35,147 nt of DNA from Spirochaetaceae bacterium (GCA_007693325.1 REDW01000050.1:1-35147), one strand, 5' to 3'. Positions 8,128 to 16,609 are shown, counted from the stretch's first letter. Notes: a model not told the origin generated them from the letters alone. A program made the numbers and translations.

Positions 8128-9742
8128 TGGTTCGCTCTCCTGCGGCGGTGATATTGTGTTCCTGGAACCCGAGCATAAACTCGCCAATCCGTTCGCGCGT
8201 GCGGTCCTCGGCCTCCAGAATACCGGCAATCCGGCCGCGGTACATGACCGCGATGCGGTCGGCCAGACTCAGCACTTCATCAATATCGGCCGAAATCAGG
8301 ACAACCAGCGCCCCCTCGTCGCGCAGTGCGCGCATTTCCGAGTACATCAGGTCACGCGAGCGCAAGTCGAGCCCCCAGCTGGGTTCGGAGAACACCACTA
8401 CCTTGCGCAGGCCGGACAGCTCGCGCGATAGAATCACCTTCTGGATGTTACCCCCCGAGAGCCGTTTCATCGGCTGGTGCAGCACGCCGGTTATGCCGTA
8501 GCGGCGCTTGAGTTCCTCGGTAAACGCGGTGATATCTTTGCGCCGTAGAACGCCGCCGGTCTGCAGCTCCTTGCGCTGCAGCAGAATGAGATTCTCGGCT
8601 ACCGTAGAATCCATGCTGGCGCCGCGGAGAATGCGGTCGGTTGGAATGTAGGAGATGCCGATGTGGCGGAAATGCCGCGGAGAATAGCGTTTGACCGGTT
8701 TGCCGTCCAGCAGCACTACGCCACGGTCGGGCGCAATCGAGCCCGAGAGCACGTCTTCCAGAAACTCAAGTCCGTTTTCGCGGATTCCGGTTACGCCGAG
8801 CACCTCTCCGGCCTGCGCGGTAATGTTGATATTGTCGAGCACCGCAAGAGCGCCAACGTAGACCGAGACCTTATGCAGCTCCAGCGTAGAGTCTCGGCCG
8901 GTAGGCAAAGCTCGGGGGGGACGCGAATGAAGCCCCGTAGCCCCGGCGGCGTGCCCGTCTCCGGCCAGTGCCTGGACCAGTCTGCGGTCAAAATCGCCGA
9001 TCTGGCAATCCTCGCCGATCATCAGTTCGGCTATGCGGGGCGCAGTGGTTTCAGCAACTGCGGTTGTGGCCACAACCGCGCCGTTGCGCATGACTGTGAC
9101 CCGGTCAGCTACCTGCATGACCTCGCCCAGCTTATGCGTGATCAGTATGATCGAAGTGCCCTGGGCCTGCAGGCTGCGCAGTAGCGCAAACATCAGCGCC
9201 ACCTCGGGCTCGGTACACGGAGCAGTGGGCTCGTCCAGAATCAACAGACGTGGTCCGCGCAGAAGGGCGCCCAGCAACGCCACGAAATGTATCTGACTGG
9301 CGGCAAGTCGGTTCATCCGTGCGTGGGGATCAACCGAGATTCCGTAGCGAGATGCACACGCTGTTACCATGTCTGCCGCGGCTCTGCGATCCAGCAGTCC
9401 GGCCCGGCCGGTGCGCTCCATGCCAAGCACGATATTCTCCCAGACGCGAAAGCCGGGAACGTAGGGTGGGTGCTGGTGCACCATAACGATGCCGTGCGCC
9501 AGAGCATCCGCGGGGGAGCGAATCTGGACCGGTTTGCCGTCCACCTCAATGCGTCCGGCGCCGGCGGAAATGTAACCTGACAACACGTGCATCAGGGTTG
9601 ACTTTCCGGCACCGTTTTCTCCTACCAGTGCGTGTACGCTGCCGCAAGCAATATCCAGGTCAACCGCGTCATTGGCGGTGACGTTGTTCTCCGCGAAGTA
9701 GGTGGTGATACCACGTAGTTGAAGCCAGGGGGTTTGTGTCAT
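8120..9742 (-). CDS. BMP-type ABC importer, twin-domain ATPase
   Basis: A 540-residue ATPase with two nucleotide-binding domains in one chain, as in RbsA/MglA/YufO. Domain 1 has Walker A GENGAGKS (41-48), Walker B LLILDEPTA (D170, E171) and the switch His (H203). Its ABC signature, normally LSxGQ, reads LAASQ (147-151). Domain 2 lacks Walker A Gly-Lys-Ser/Thr (GIRENGLEF, 319-327). It also lacks the Walker B Asp (FSEPSWGLD, S452) and the switch His, but keeps the signature LSGGN (428-432). One composite site (domain 1 Walker A plus domain 2 signature) is therefore canonical and the other is fully degenerate. It starts 8 nt after the binding-protein gene and overlaps the next permease. It energises import of an unidentified solute. 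Confidence 0.9.
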   Translation of the reverse strand: MTQTPWLQLRGITTYFAENNVTANDAVDLDIACGSVHALVGENGAGKSTLMHVLSGYISAGAGRIEVDGKPVQIRSPADALAHGIVMVHQHPPYVPGFRVWENIVLGMERTGRAGLLDRRAAADMVTACASRYGISVDPHARMNRLAASQIHFVALLGALLRGPRLLILDEPTAPCTEPEVALMFALLRSLQAQGTSIILITHKLGEVMQVADRVTVMRNGAVVATTAVAETTAPRIAELMIGEDCQIGDFDRRLVQALAGDGHAAGATGLHSRPPRALPTGRDSTLELHKVSVYVGALAVLDNINITAQAGEVLGVTGIRENGLEFLEDVLSGSIAPDRGVVLLDGKPVKRYSPRHFRHIGISYIPTDRILRGASMDSTVAENLILLQRKELQTGGVLRRKDITAFTEELKRRYGITGVLHQPMKRLSGGNIQKVILSRELSGLRKVVVFSEPSWGLDLRSRDLMYSEMRALRDEGALVVLISADIDEVLSLADRIAVMYRGRIAGILEAEDRTRERIGEFMLGFQEHNITAAGERTNG

Positions 9743-9750
9743 TCCCTGTG

Positions 9751-10827
9751 TCAGAATTGAGTCGGCATCTCCAGGCGGAGATCGCCGTCACGCAATCGCG
9801 TTATCATGGCCTCGAGCTCGGACCTGACCTGCTGCGGCACGTGGCGTTCGAAGAGTCGGTGCCCGGTGTCAAATCCTACGAAGCCGTCGCCAACGCCCAG
9901 GACCTCGCCGGTGCCAAACGCCAGCTCACCGTCGATAGCGTCCAGCGTGCGCAGATAGGCAGCCTCATCCAGCTTGACTTCGGTACTGCCGATCACTATG
10001 CCCGGCGCTTCATCGTAGCCGGGCGAGTCGTACCACAGAACGTAGGCGCCCTTGGTGCGCGCGGCCGAGATAACGCCCTGGTTTCCGCCGCCGGAAATTG
10101 TCAGGATGACGTCTGCTCCGTTATCCAGCATGCTGTTGGCCAGTTCGGTTGCTGCTGCAGCATCGTACCAGTTGCCCAGAACGCGAAAGTCGAGTACGGC
10201 GGCTGGATCGACCGATTGCAGACCCAGCTCGAATGCGGGGCGGATGACGCGGTTCATAATCGGGTACTCCTGGCCCGCTAACAGGCCGGCGCGCAGCCCC
10301 GGCTTGGCGTGCTCCATAGAGCTGGTGGAGACCAACCCGGCAAAGTAGCCCGAGAGAAATGCCTGTTCACGCTGATTGAACAGCACGGTATACAGCGACG
10401 GATTGCCCGCCAGGTAGCCGTCAAGAACCAGGAAGCGCTGATCGGGAAAGCTCTGTGAGACTTCTTCGGCAATCTCGGGCATCGACGGATTAGAGGTGAC
10501 GATGAGGTCGTAGTCCTGTGTTGCCGCCAGTGAGGTCATGCTTTGCGGCCATTCGGCCTGATTGAAACCTCCTTCGATAACGCGGACGCCGGTTCCCGGG
10601 CGTTCTTCGGCCGCGCGGCGTACGCCGGCAACAAGCATCTCGTAGGTTGGGCTGCCCTCGACAACGCCGGGTACAAATACTGCAACAGAAAACTCGGCTT
10701 CGGTAGCCGTGTCGCGCGTGCCTAGTGCCGCCGGCTGAGCGGCCGGCAGGATTAGCAGCAGTACGGCACAGAGCAGACCAGACGGTTTAAACCCACGGTC
10801 CCGCTGAGCGTTAGTGCGATATTTCAT
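9751..10827 (-). CDS. BMP-family ABC substrate-binding protein
   Basis: A 358-residue exported binding protein of the BMP/Med (BmpA, TmpC, PnrA) family. Its relatives bind purine nucleosides in spirochaetes, and other members bind sugars or autoinducer-like compounds. The pattern fits: FSVAVFVPGVVEGSPTYEML at the start, DLIVTSNPSM, FLVLDGY, FLSGYFAGL and the ISGGGNQGV loop. The N-terminus has a basic stretch and hydrophobic core (about 10-32). I see no lipobox Cys at the cleavage site, unlike most BMP proteins, so it may be soluble in the periplasm. The ATG at 10827 has GGAGGT about 10 nt upstream. It leads the transporter operon and is divergent from an FGGY kinase. Confidence 0.88.
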   Translation of the reverse strand: MKYRTNAQRDRGFKPSGLLCAVLLLILPAAQPAALGTRDTATEAEFSVAVFVPGVVEGSPTYEMLVAGVRRAAEERPGTGVRVIEGGFNQAEWPQSMTSLAATQDYDLIVTSNPSMPEIAEEVSQSFPDQRFLVLDGYLAGNPSLYTVLFNQREQAFLSGYFAGLVSTSSMEHAKPGLRAGLLAGQEYPIMNRVIRPAFELGLQSVDPAAVLDFRVLGNWYDAAAATELANSMLDNGADVILTISGGGNQGVISAARTKGAYVLWYDSPGYDEAPGIVIGSTEVKLDEAAYLRTLDAIDGELAFGTGEVLGVGDGFVGFDTGHRLFERHVPQQVRSELEAMITRLRDGDLRLEMPTQF

Positions 10828-10866
10828 CGGTAAACCTACCTCCCTTGCTTTACATAACGTGTTCAT

Positions 10867-10895
10867 CGGTATATTACTCAAATCCGCGCATGATT
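10867..10895 (-). promoter_or_regulatory. Candidate promoter of the BMP transporter operon
   Basis: On the minus strand, TTTCAA, a 17-nt spacer and TAATAT lie about 40 nt upstream of the binding-protein start. The -35 is a poor match, so this is a weak call. It faces away from the kinase promoter in the same 132-nt gap. Confidence 0.3.
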
Positions 10896-10906
10896 GAAAG
10901 GCGTTG

Positions 10907-10939
10907 TTGACCGCGATTTCCTGACCATGATAGGGTCAG
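10907..10939 (+). promoter_or_regulatory. Candidate promoter and operator of the FGGY kinase
   Basis: TTGACC (10907-10912), an 18-nt spacer and TAGGGT (10931-10936) form a promoter-like pair. A perfect 6-bp inverted repeat, CTGACC and GGTCAG with a 7-nt centre (10921-10939), covers the -10 box, as a repressor operator would. It sits between the divergent kinase and transporter genes. No regulator gene is adjacent. Confidence 0.4.
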
Positions 10940-10959
10940 CTGTTCACACTGGAGCATCG

Positions 10960-12372
10960 ATGCAGGCACACACGCAGATTTCTTCTTCCGGACGCACGCT
11001 GTTGTGCGTTGACTTCGGCACTTCGGCAATCAAGGCCGGCTGCATCAGCTACAACGGAGTCCTGCAAGACTTCGAGTACGAACGCCTGCCGCAGGCCAAA
11101 GACGCAGACGGCTTCAGCGCAGAGGTCTGGACTACCCGTTTCTCGCGCCTGCTCGGACGCATGAGACTGCTCGACAGCGTAAGCGCGGTGATCATCAGCG
11201 GCAACGGTCCCACCATTGTTGCCGTTGACAACAATGGGCAGGCGCTCGATCCGGTCATGCTCTGGTTTGACGGGCATGATCGGCGTATCGACGGACAGCC
11301 GTCGTTCTTTCTGCCCAAGGTCGCCTGGTTTGCCGGACAGCACCGCGATGCCTTCGCGCGTACACGCTGGTTTCTCTCCTGTCCGGAGTACATCAGCTAC
11401 TGTCTCAGCGGCGTGCCAACCACAATCACGCCGTCTGATGAGTTCGTTCGTTACATCTGGTCGGGCGACGGAATCGAGGCTTACGGTCTCGACCAGCGGA
11501 CCTTTCCGCGCTATGTCCGCATCGGTGAAACCATCGGCCGCGTGACCGAAGCCGCAGCACGCGTCTTTGCCATTCCAACAGGCGTGCCGGTTATCGCCGG
11601 AGGGTCGGATTTCCTGATGAGCCTTATCGGTACTGCTACGGTCAAGCCCGGCAGAACGTGCGATCGCGCCGGCACCTCGGAAGGGATAAACTACTGCTCG
11701 GCCGGCGCGGTCAGCGATGAGCGTTTGCGTTGTCTGCCGCACGCTATCGACGGCATGTACAACGTCGCCGGGATCCTTTCATCGACCGGCCGTATCTTCG
11801 AGTGGTTCCGCGATATTTCCGGGCAGCACGAGGTCAGCTACGCTGAAATGCTGCGTTCAATAACCGAGCTGCCGCAGGACCGCCATATTCCGTGGTTCTT
11901 TCCGACAATCCGTGACGGTGCTGCGTGGGAGTTCAGTCGGGGTATGTTCATCGAGCTCGGCGCACAGCACGGTACCGCCGAGATGGGCAAAGCGGTGGTG
12001 GAATCGATTGGATTTGCGGTGCGTGCGTCGGTCGAGATCCTGGAGCAGGCCGGCTGTCCGATCAGTGAATTACGCGTGTCCGGCGGGCAAGCCAAGAACC
12101 AGCAGTGGAATCAGATGAAAGCAGACATCATCGGTAAGCCGGTGCTGGTGGGGCAGGTGGCAGACGCCGAGATCATGGGGAACGCGTGCGCCGGGCTGGT
12201 GGGAATGGGGCACTTTGCCGGCCTGGTGGAAGCCGCTGAGGCACTCTACACGGTTTCAGCCAGGTTCGAGCCGGACGGCCCGAGTCACCAGCGCTACAGC
12301 GAGGACTACGCGCGCTACTGTGCGGCCTACGAGACGTTCCGGCACGCGCTGCGCGACTGTTTCGCCCTTTGA
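10960..12372 (+). CDS. FGGY-family carbohydrate kinase
   Basis: A 470-residue two-domain sugar kinase of the FGGY superfamily (xylulokinase, gluconokinase, LsrK relatives), which phosphorylates a sugar or polyol with ATP in the cytosol. The N-terminal phosphate-1 motif is VDFGTSAIKAG. The probable catalytic Asp is D217 in AGGSDFLMSLIGT, and the ATP-side motif RVSGGQAKNQQWNQMKADI is near the C-terminus. I chose the ATG at 10960, which has GGAG 5 nt upstream; longer readings have no site. It is divergent from a BMP-type importer, and the shared gap carries a dyad, so the importer may supply its substrate. The exact sugar cannot be read from sequence. Confidence 0.85.
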   Translation: MQAHTQISSSGRTLLCVDFGTSAIKAGCISYNGVLQDFEYERLPQAKDADGFSAEVWTTRFSRLLGRMRLLDSVSAVIISGNGPTIVAVDNNGQALDPVMLWFDGHDRRIDGQPSFFLPKVAWFAGQHRDAFARTRWFLSCPEYISYCLSGVPTTITPSDEFVRYIWSGDGIEAYGLDQRTFPRYVRIGETIGRVTEAAARVFAIPTGVPVIAGGSDFLMSLIGTATVKPGRTCDRAGTSEGINYCSAGAVSDERLRCLPHAIDGMYNVAGILSSTGRIFEWFRDISGQHEVSYAEMLRSITELPQDRHIPWFFPTIRDGAAWEFSRGMFIELGAQHGTAEMGKAVVESIGFAVRASVEILEQAGCPISELRVSGGQAKNQQWNQMKADIIGKPVLVGQVADAEIMGNACAGLVGMGHFAGLVEAAEALYTVSARFEPDGPSHQRYSEDYARYCAAYETFRHALRDCFAL

Positions 12373-12396
12373 ACTGCGGCGCAAATGCACTATATT
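12369..12396 (+). promoter_or_regulatory. Candidate promoter of the small membrane protein gene
   Basis: TTGAAC (12369-12374), a 16-nt spacer and TATATT (12391-12396). It overlaps the kinase stop codon. Transcription would start near 12403, just before an AAGGGG ribosome binding site at 12404-12409. Confidence 0.4.
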
Positions 12397-12417
12397 TGAA
12401 CGCAAGGGGTGAACGAG

Positions 12418-12831
12418 TTGTTTTTCTGGTTTGGCTTTCCTTTTGTGTTCTTCTTCCCGATATTTCTGGCGTTTCTGGCGCTGCGCGCCGGACTGGCGCT
12501 GTTTCGTCCGTCAAGCCGCCTGCGTGACGGCTGTTCCCCCGCACATATCGACGAGCACGAACTGCTGGCGCAACTGCAGAGCGGCGGCTACACCTACCGC
12601 CATATTCAGGGCAGACAGGCGCAGTTGTTCAAGCTGGCGCAGCGTTTAGGCGGCAGGCTGACCGTGTCGGACATTGTGATCGAAACCGGGCTTGGTGTTG
12701 AAGAAGCTGAACGGTTTATTGAAGCGATGGTCGATAACAGCCACGTCCGCATGGACATAGATGACAACGGGATGGTAGTCTACGATTTCCCGGAAATTAT
12801 CGCTCGCCGTGAGCGCGAGACCGATTCATAG
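12418..12831 (+). CDS. Small membrane-anchored protein with winged-helix-like tail
   Basis: A 137-residue protein that I do not recognise as a named family. It begins with a very hydrophobic, Phe-rich segment (about 1-27), likely one membrane anchor. It ends in a soluble region (about 55-130) whose helix-turn-helix-strand pattern (LAQRLGGRLTVSDIVIETGL then VEEAERFIEAMVDNSHVRM and DDNGMVVYDF) looks like a winged helix. I prefer the TTG start at 12418, because AAGGGG lies 8 nt upstream. A GTG at 12409 is in frame but overlaps that AAGGGG. Its 3' end overlaps the convergent glnE gene by 35 nt. Function unknown; the winged-helix reading is only a pattern judgement. Confidence 0.65.
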   Translation: MFFWFGFPFVFFFPIFLAFLALRAGLALFRPSSRLRDGCSPAHIDEHELLAQLQSGGYTYRHIQGRQAQLFKLAQRLGGRLTVSDIVIETGLGVEEAERFIEAMVDNSHVRMDIDDNGMVVYDFPEIIARRERETDS

Positions 12832-15800
12832 GCCGGTCTCCGGTAGCCTCTGCATCAAGCGAAGCGTCAATCAGGTAGCGCAAGAAGGCGTCGCGTACCA
12901 GGGAGCGCACCGCGTCCAGCTGTTGGTAGAAATCCCCACTACTGCCGCTTGAGAGCTGAACCCGGCGAGCCAGCGCGCTGCGCAGCTCGGGGCTTTGCGG
13001 CAGACGATGTACCTGGCGGTCTTCCAATATCTGCAGGAAATGTTCGATACGCCGCAGCAGGATGTAGCCGTGCTGCAGCTGTTCGGCGACGTCAGCCGGC
13101 AAGAGGCTCCGGTGGGCCAGCGCGGTCAGGCCCTCCAGCGTATTCCCGGTCAGCAGCTCAGGATAGCGGTGGCAGTGAAGCAGCTGGAGCCCCTGTACCA
13201 GAAACTCGATATCGCGGATCCCGCCGACACCGTTCTTGATGTCCGTATCGGCGTGTGACTGTGCGATGGCGTTGTCACGCAGCCTGGCTATCGAGTCTGC
13301 GATGGCGCCGCGCCGCCGTTGGGTTGTCAGAACCGGCAGCGCTCGTTCCAGAAAGCGCTCGCCGAGATCCAGGTTGCCGGCAATCGGGCGCAGTTTCAAC
13401 AGCGCCTGGTGCTCCCACAGCGAGGCGTGCTCACGGTAATAGCGCTCGAGCGCCGGTAGACGCTGAACCAGGGCGCCGGATGATCCAAAAGGACGCAGGC
13501 GCAGGTCAACGCGGTAGAGGTAGCCCTGTTCGGTGTGATTGGACAGCGCCGCACGCAGCTGAACCATGACGCTGTCAAATATGCGCTGGTCATCGGCACG
13601 GTCCAGACGTTCGTCGGGCTCGAACAGCGCCAGCAGATCGATATCCGAACTGTAGTTCAGTTCGCGCCCGCCAAGCTTACCGAAGGCCAGAATACAGAAG
13701 CGAGCGGCGGCTGCGCGGTTTGGGTCCTGGCGCCAGATATCGTCCAGGGCTGCCTGAGTCAGCGCCGCGGCAAGATTGGAAAGCTCTTCGGTTATTTCCA
13801 CCAGCGGCGCGTGCAGGCAGATATCTCGTGTTCCAATGCGCAAAATCTCGCGGCGGCGGAAGCGACGCAGCGCGTTAAGCCAGTCGCGACGCGTCTGCTC
13901 CGTTGAGGCAATGACGGCGAGGTCTGCGGCAATTGCAGCTCGTGAACGCACGCTACGCACTACGTCGTGCTCGGTTACCCAGTCCAGGAAGTCTGGATTC
14001 TGGATCAGCGTATCTGAAAGGAACTGGCTTCCAGCAAAGATGGCGATAAGGATGCGCAGCCGCTGCGGTTGCAGTTGCAGGCATCGGATGTGGTCCAGCG
14101 GATCCTCAATTGCCGCCATGAAGCGGTCCCAGTTGTTGAGCGCCATATCGGGATCGGGACAGGAGCGCACCACGGTACGCGCCAGGATCGCCAGCTCGGC
14201 AAACAGAAACTGGCGCTCGCCGCTACCGGCCATGCGGCGCCAGGCGTTGTAGCTGCGTTCAATATTCTGAAAGCCGCCTCGCTTCAGGATTGCGTGCTTG
14301 CGCTGGTTATCGATTTGCCCGCTCAGGATCAGGTCCGCTATGTTGCCCTCTACATCCGTTGGCACCGCATCACGGCCGAGCTCGCGTTCGACAAAGGCTC
14401 GTATTTCGGCCGACCGCGCCTCGAACTCCATGTTGAGCTGCTCTGCCGGCGGCAGTGAGCCGCGGGTGCGATAGCCCATACGACGAGCGAGATGCAGATA
14501 CTCGGGAGAATCGAGCTGGGGCAGAAACAGGTCCTGCGCGTTGCCGCGCAGCATGCGCAGGCCGTTGATCAGGTTGCGAAAGAAACGGTATGCGCCCACC
14601 AGGCGCTCGGCGTAGTCCTGGTGCAGCTTACCGGCCTCCACCAGCGCTTCGAGGGCCAGATGGATTCTTGGTGTTCGCAGCGCACGGTTTGTGCGGCCGT
14701 GGATCACCTGCAGAATCTGAACGCAGTATTCGAGATCAACCAGACCGCCGGGACTGAACTTGGCGTTCAGGCGTCCCGGCTCGCTTTTGTCCTGCAGCTG
14801 CAGCGCGCGTAGACGCTTCAGTTCCTGCAGATCGATCGAGCCTCCGGTGTAGATCAACTGATTGCGGATGCTTTCAATATGCCGACCCAGCTCCAAATCA
14901 CCACCGATGCGCCGCATGCGCACCAGCGCCAGCTTCTCAAGCGCTGCTGCCTCACGGCTGTAATACCTGGTGAAAGATGACAAGCTGACGGCTACCGGTC
15001 CGGACTTGCCGTGTGGGCGCAGACGCAGGTCGATGTGGAAAATCCCCTCGCGCTTGGCGTCTATCAGGGACACCGCATCCTGAAACAGGCGATCGAAGAA
15101 CTCACGGTTGGAAATCGGCTCAGGACCATCGGTCTGGCCGTCATCCGAGTAGAGAAACATCAGCTCTATGTCGGAGGCGTAGCCCAGCGCCTCGCCGCCG
15201 AGTTTGCCCAGCCCCATGATGGCCCAGCTTGCCGGCAGTCCGGCAACCGCACGCGGAGTTCCGTAGCGCTCGACCGCATCCTGGCAGGCAATCTCTACCG
15301 CTGCGCAGACGATGGCTTCTGCAAGTGCGGTGAGCCGCGAGCTGAGAAAGAAGAAATCCAACTCGGGACGCCGGATATGGTCCAGATCGATCAGGTAGTT
15401 CTGGTTGTCCTTGAAATCGTTCAGCAGCGCGCGTTTCTGTGCGCGATCGGCGCCGCCGCTGAGCTTGCGCTGCAATGCTGTGGACATCTGCTGCGGGTCG
15501 AGGCTTAAGAGCTCACTTGCACCGGTTTGGTCAAGCATTGGAAGTACGCTTTCGTGCTGCAGCCGCAGGAAATCCTCCCACAGGTAATCGCTGGCGCCGA
15601 GCAGACGGGAAAGATCCTGCAGCACCTTGGGGCTCGAGAGCAGCGAGCTGATGCGTCCGCGCTGTGAGAGTTGGATGAAGTCCTGGATGAGCGACTCGAA
15701 ACGCTGCAGCGCACTGTACGGATCGGGGGCGTTGGGAAGGAAGTAGGTGAACTGCTTGGTGAACGCCACGGAGAGCCGCAGCTGATTGATGGCCGACTCA

Positions 15801-16600
15801 TCGGTGACCGGTTTCCCCGCTGAATCCACAAAATCAAACTGGTCTTCAACGCGTCTGCCACGCGTGCGGATCTCGACGTGCTCGATAGATAGCCCGTGCA
15901 GCGCGAGCGCGTTACTGAGGGCGTAGAGAAAAAACAGGGTGTCTTCCGAGAGAATCTTCATTCGCGTGAACTCGGGCTGTGAGGTGTCAAATTCCACGTC
16001 CACCGGAAACAGAATCCGCTCTGCCTGCAGATCCATGTCGGACAGCGCCCGCACTACCAGTTCAGTCAATCGCTTCTTGGCCTGTTCCAGGCTTTCGACG
16101 CTATTGGTGTGCAGTAGCTGCATGAAGCTGCCGAGATGTTCGCGGAAGCGCTCTGCCCACTCCTGGCGCGGCGGCGCAGCGGTCCCGGTGAACGTATCCA
16201 CGATAATGCGTCGCCGGTTGTCTGAAGTCAGTTCGCTGAAACGGCGGCGATGACGCTGCAGATAGCGCGCACGAGACTCCTGGTTGGGAAATGCGCGGCG
16301 CAGCGCTTTCTCATCTATCTCCTGCTTCGGTTCCATGCTGCGCGAGGTGTAGATATCTCCCGAGACTATGTTGAAACCGGTTGCCGAGAGCAGCCCGGTG
16401 ATAATCGAAAACTCCGCCGGATAGTCGTAAGCCACTATCGTGACGCTGGTGAGCTCAGGATCGGACTCTGCCGCGCGCACCTCGATCGCAAACGGGGTCT
16501 GGTCACTGAGTTGCTGCTGCATCTGCCGATGCGCGTTCACCTGAGCGTCACTGCATTCGTTGAAATAGCGCGCCGGCATGCGTTCGAGCCATTGGTCCAT
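12797..16600 (-). CDS. glnE: Glutamine synthetase adenylyltransferase (GlnE) with N-terminal ACT-like domains
   Basis: A 1267-residue protein; E. coli GlnE has about 946. GlnE adds and removes AMP on glutamine synthetase to match its activity to nitrogen supply. Two nucleotidyltransferase centres are visible. The N-terminal (adenylyl-removing) one is GLGKLGG with SDIE (463-479), where the usual SDID has become SDIE at D477/E479. The C-terminal (adenylylating) one is AFGKLGG with an intact SDID (972-988). The extra N-terminus carries two ACT-like units. The first is about 51-88, with its last strand displaced to about 131-139 (IIVDTFTG). The second, about 209-263, reads like the GlnD C-terminus (SIEHVEIRTRGRRVEDQFDF). 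An in-frame TAG 15 nt upstream fixes the start at or after 16600. It follows glnK after 176 nt and overlaps a convergent gene by 35 nt. Confidence 0.9.
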   Translation of the reverse strand: MDQWLERMPARYFNECSDAQVNAHRQMQQQLSDQTPFAIEVRAAESDPELTSVTIVAYDYPAEFSIITGLLSATGFNIVSGDIYTSRSMEPKQEIDEKALRRAFPNQESRARYLQRHRRRFSELTSDNRRRIIVDTFTGTAAPPRQEWAERFREHLGSFMQLLHTNSVESLEQAKKRLTELVVRALSDMDLQAERILFPVDVEFDTSQPEFTRMKILSEDTLFFLYALSNALALHGLSIEHVEIRTRGRRVEDQFDFVDSAGKPVTDESAINQLRLSVAFTKQFTYFLPNAPDPYSALQRFESLIQDFIQLSQRGRISSLLSSPKVLQDLSRLLGASDYLWEDFLRLQHESVLPMLDQTGASELLSLDPQQMSTALQRKLSGGADRAQKRALLNDFKDNQNYLIDLDHIRRPELDFFFLSSRLTALAEAIVCAAVEIACQDAVERYGTPRAVAGLPASWAIMGLGKLGGEALGYASDIELMFLYSDDGQTDGPEPISNREFFDRLFQDAVSLIDAKREGIFHIDLRLRPHGKSGPVAVSLSSFTRYYSREAAALEKLALVRMRRIGGDLELGRHIESIRNQLIYTGGSIDLQELKRLRALQLQDKSEPGRLNAKFSPGGLVDLEYCVQILQVIHGRTNRALRTPRIHLALEALVEAGKLHQDYAERLVGAYRFFRNLINGLRMLRGNAQDLFLPQLDSPEYLHLARRMGYRTRGSLPPAEQLNMEFEARSAEIRAFVERELGRDAVPTDVEGNIADLILSGQIDNQRKHAILKRGGFQNIERSYNAWRRMAGSGERQFLFAELAILARTVVRSCPDPDMALNNWDRFMAAIEDPLDHIRCLQLQPQRLRILIAIFAGSQFLSDTLIQNPDFLDWVTEHDVVRSVRSRAAIAADLAVIASTEQTRRDWLNALRRFRRREILRIGTRDICLHAPLVEITEELSNLAAALTQAALDDIWRQDPNRAAAARFCILAFGKLGGRELNYSSDIDLLALFEPDERLDRADDQRIFDSVMVQLRAALSNHTEQGYLYRVDLRLRPFGSSGALVQRLPALERYYREHASLWEHQALLKLRPIAGNLDLGERFLERALPVLTTQRRRGAIADSIARLRDNAIAQSHADTDIKNGVGGIRDIEFLVQGLQLLHCHRYPELLTGNTLEGLTALAHRSLLPADVAEQLQHGYILLRRIEHFLQILEDRQVHRLPQSPELRSALARRVQLSSGSSGDFYQQLDAVRSLVRDAFLRYLIDASLDAEATGDRPMNRSRAHGER

Positions 16601-16609
16601 ACTGGGTAT

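Noticed and set aside
10936-11742. A 268-codon open frame antisense to the FGGY kinase
   Set aside because: No motif, and the kinase on the plus strand has all catalytic signatures.
12409-12417. GTG start for the small membrane protein
   Set aside because: It overlaps the AAGGGG sequence itself; the TTG at 12418 has correct spacing. The GTG remains possible if the message is leaderless.
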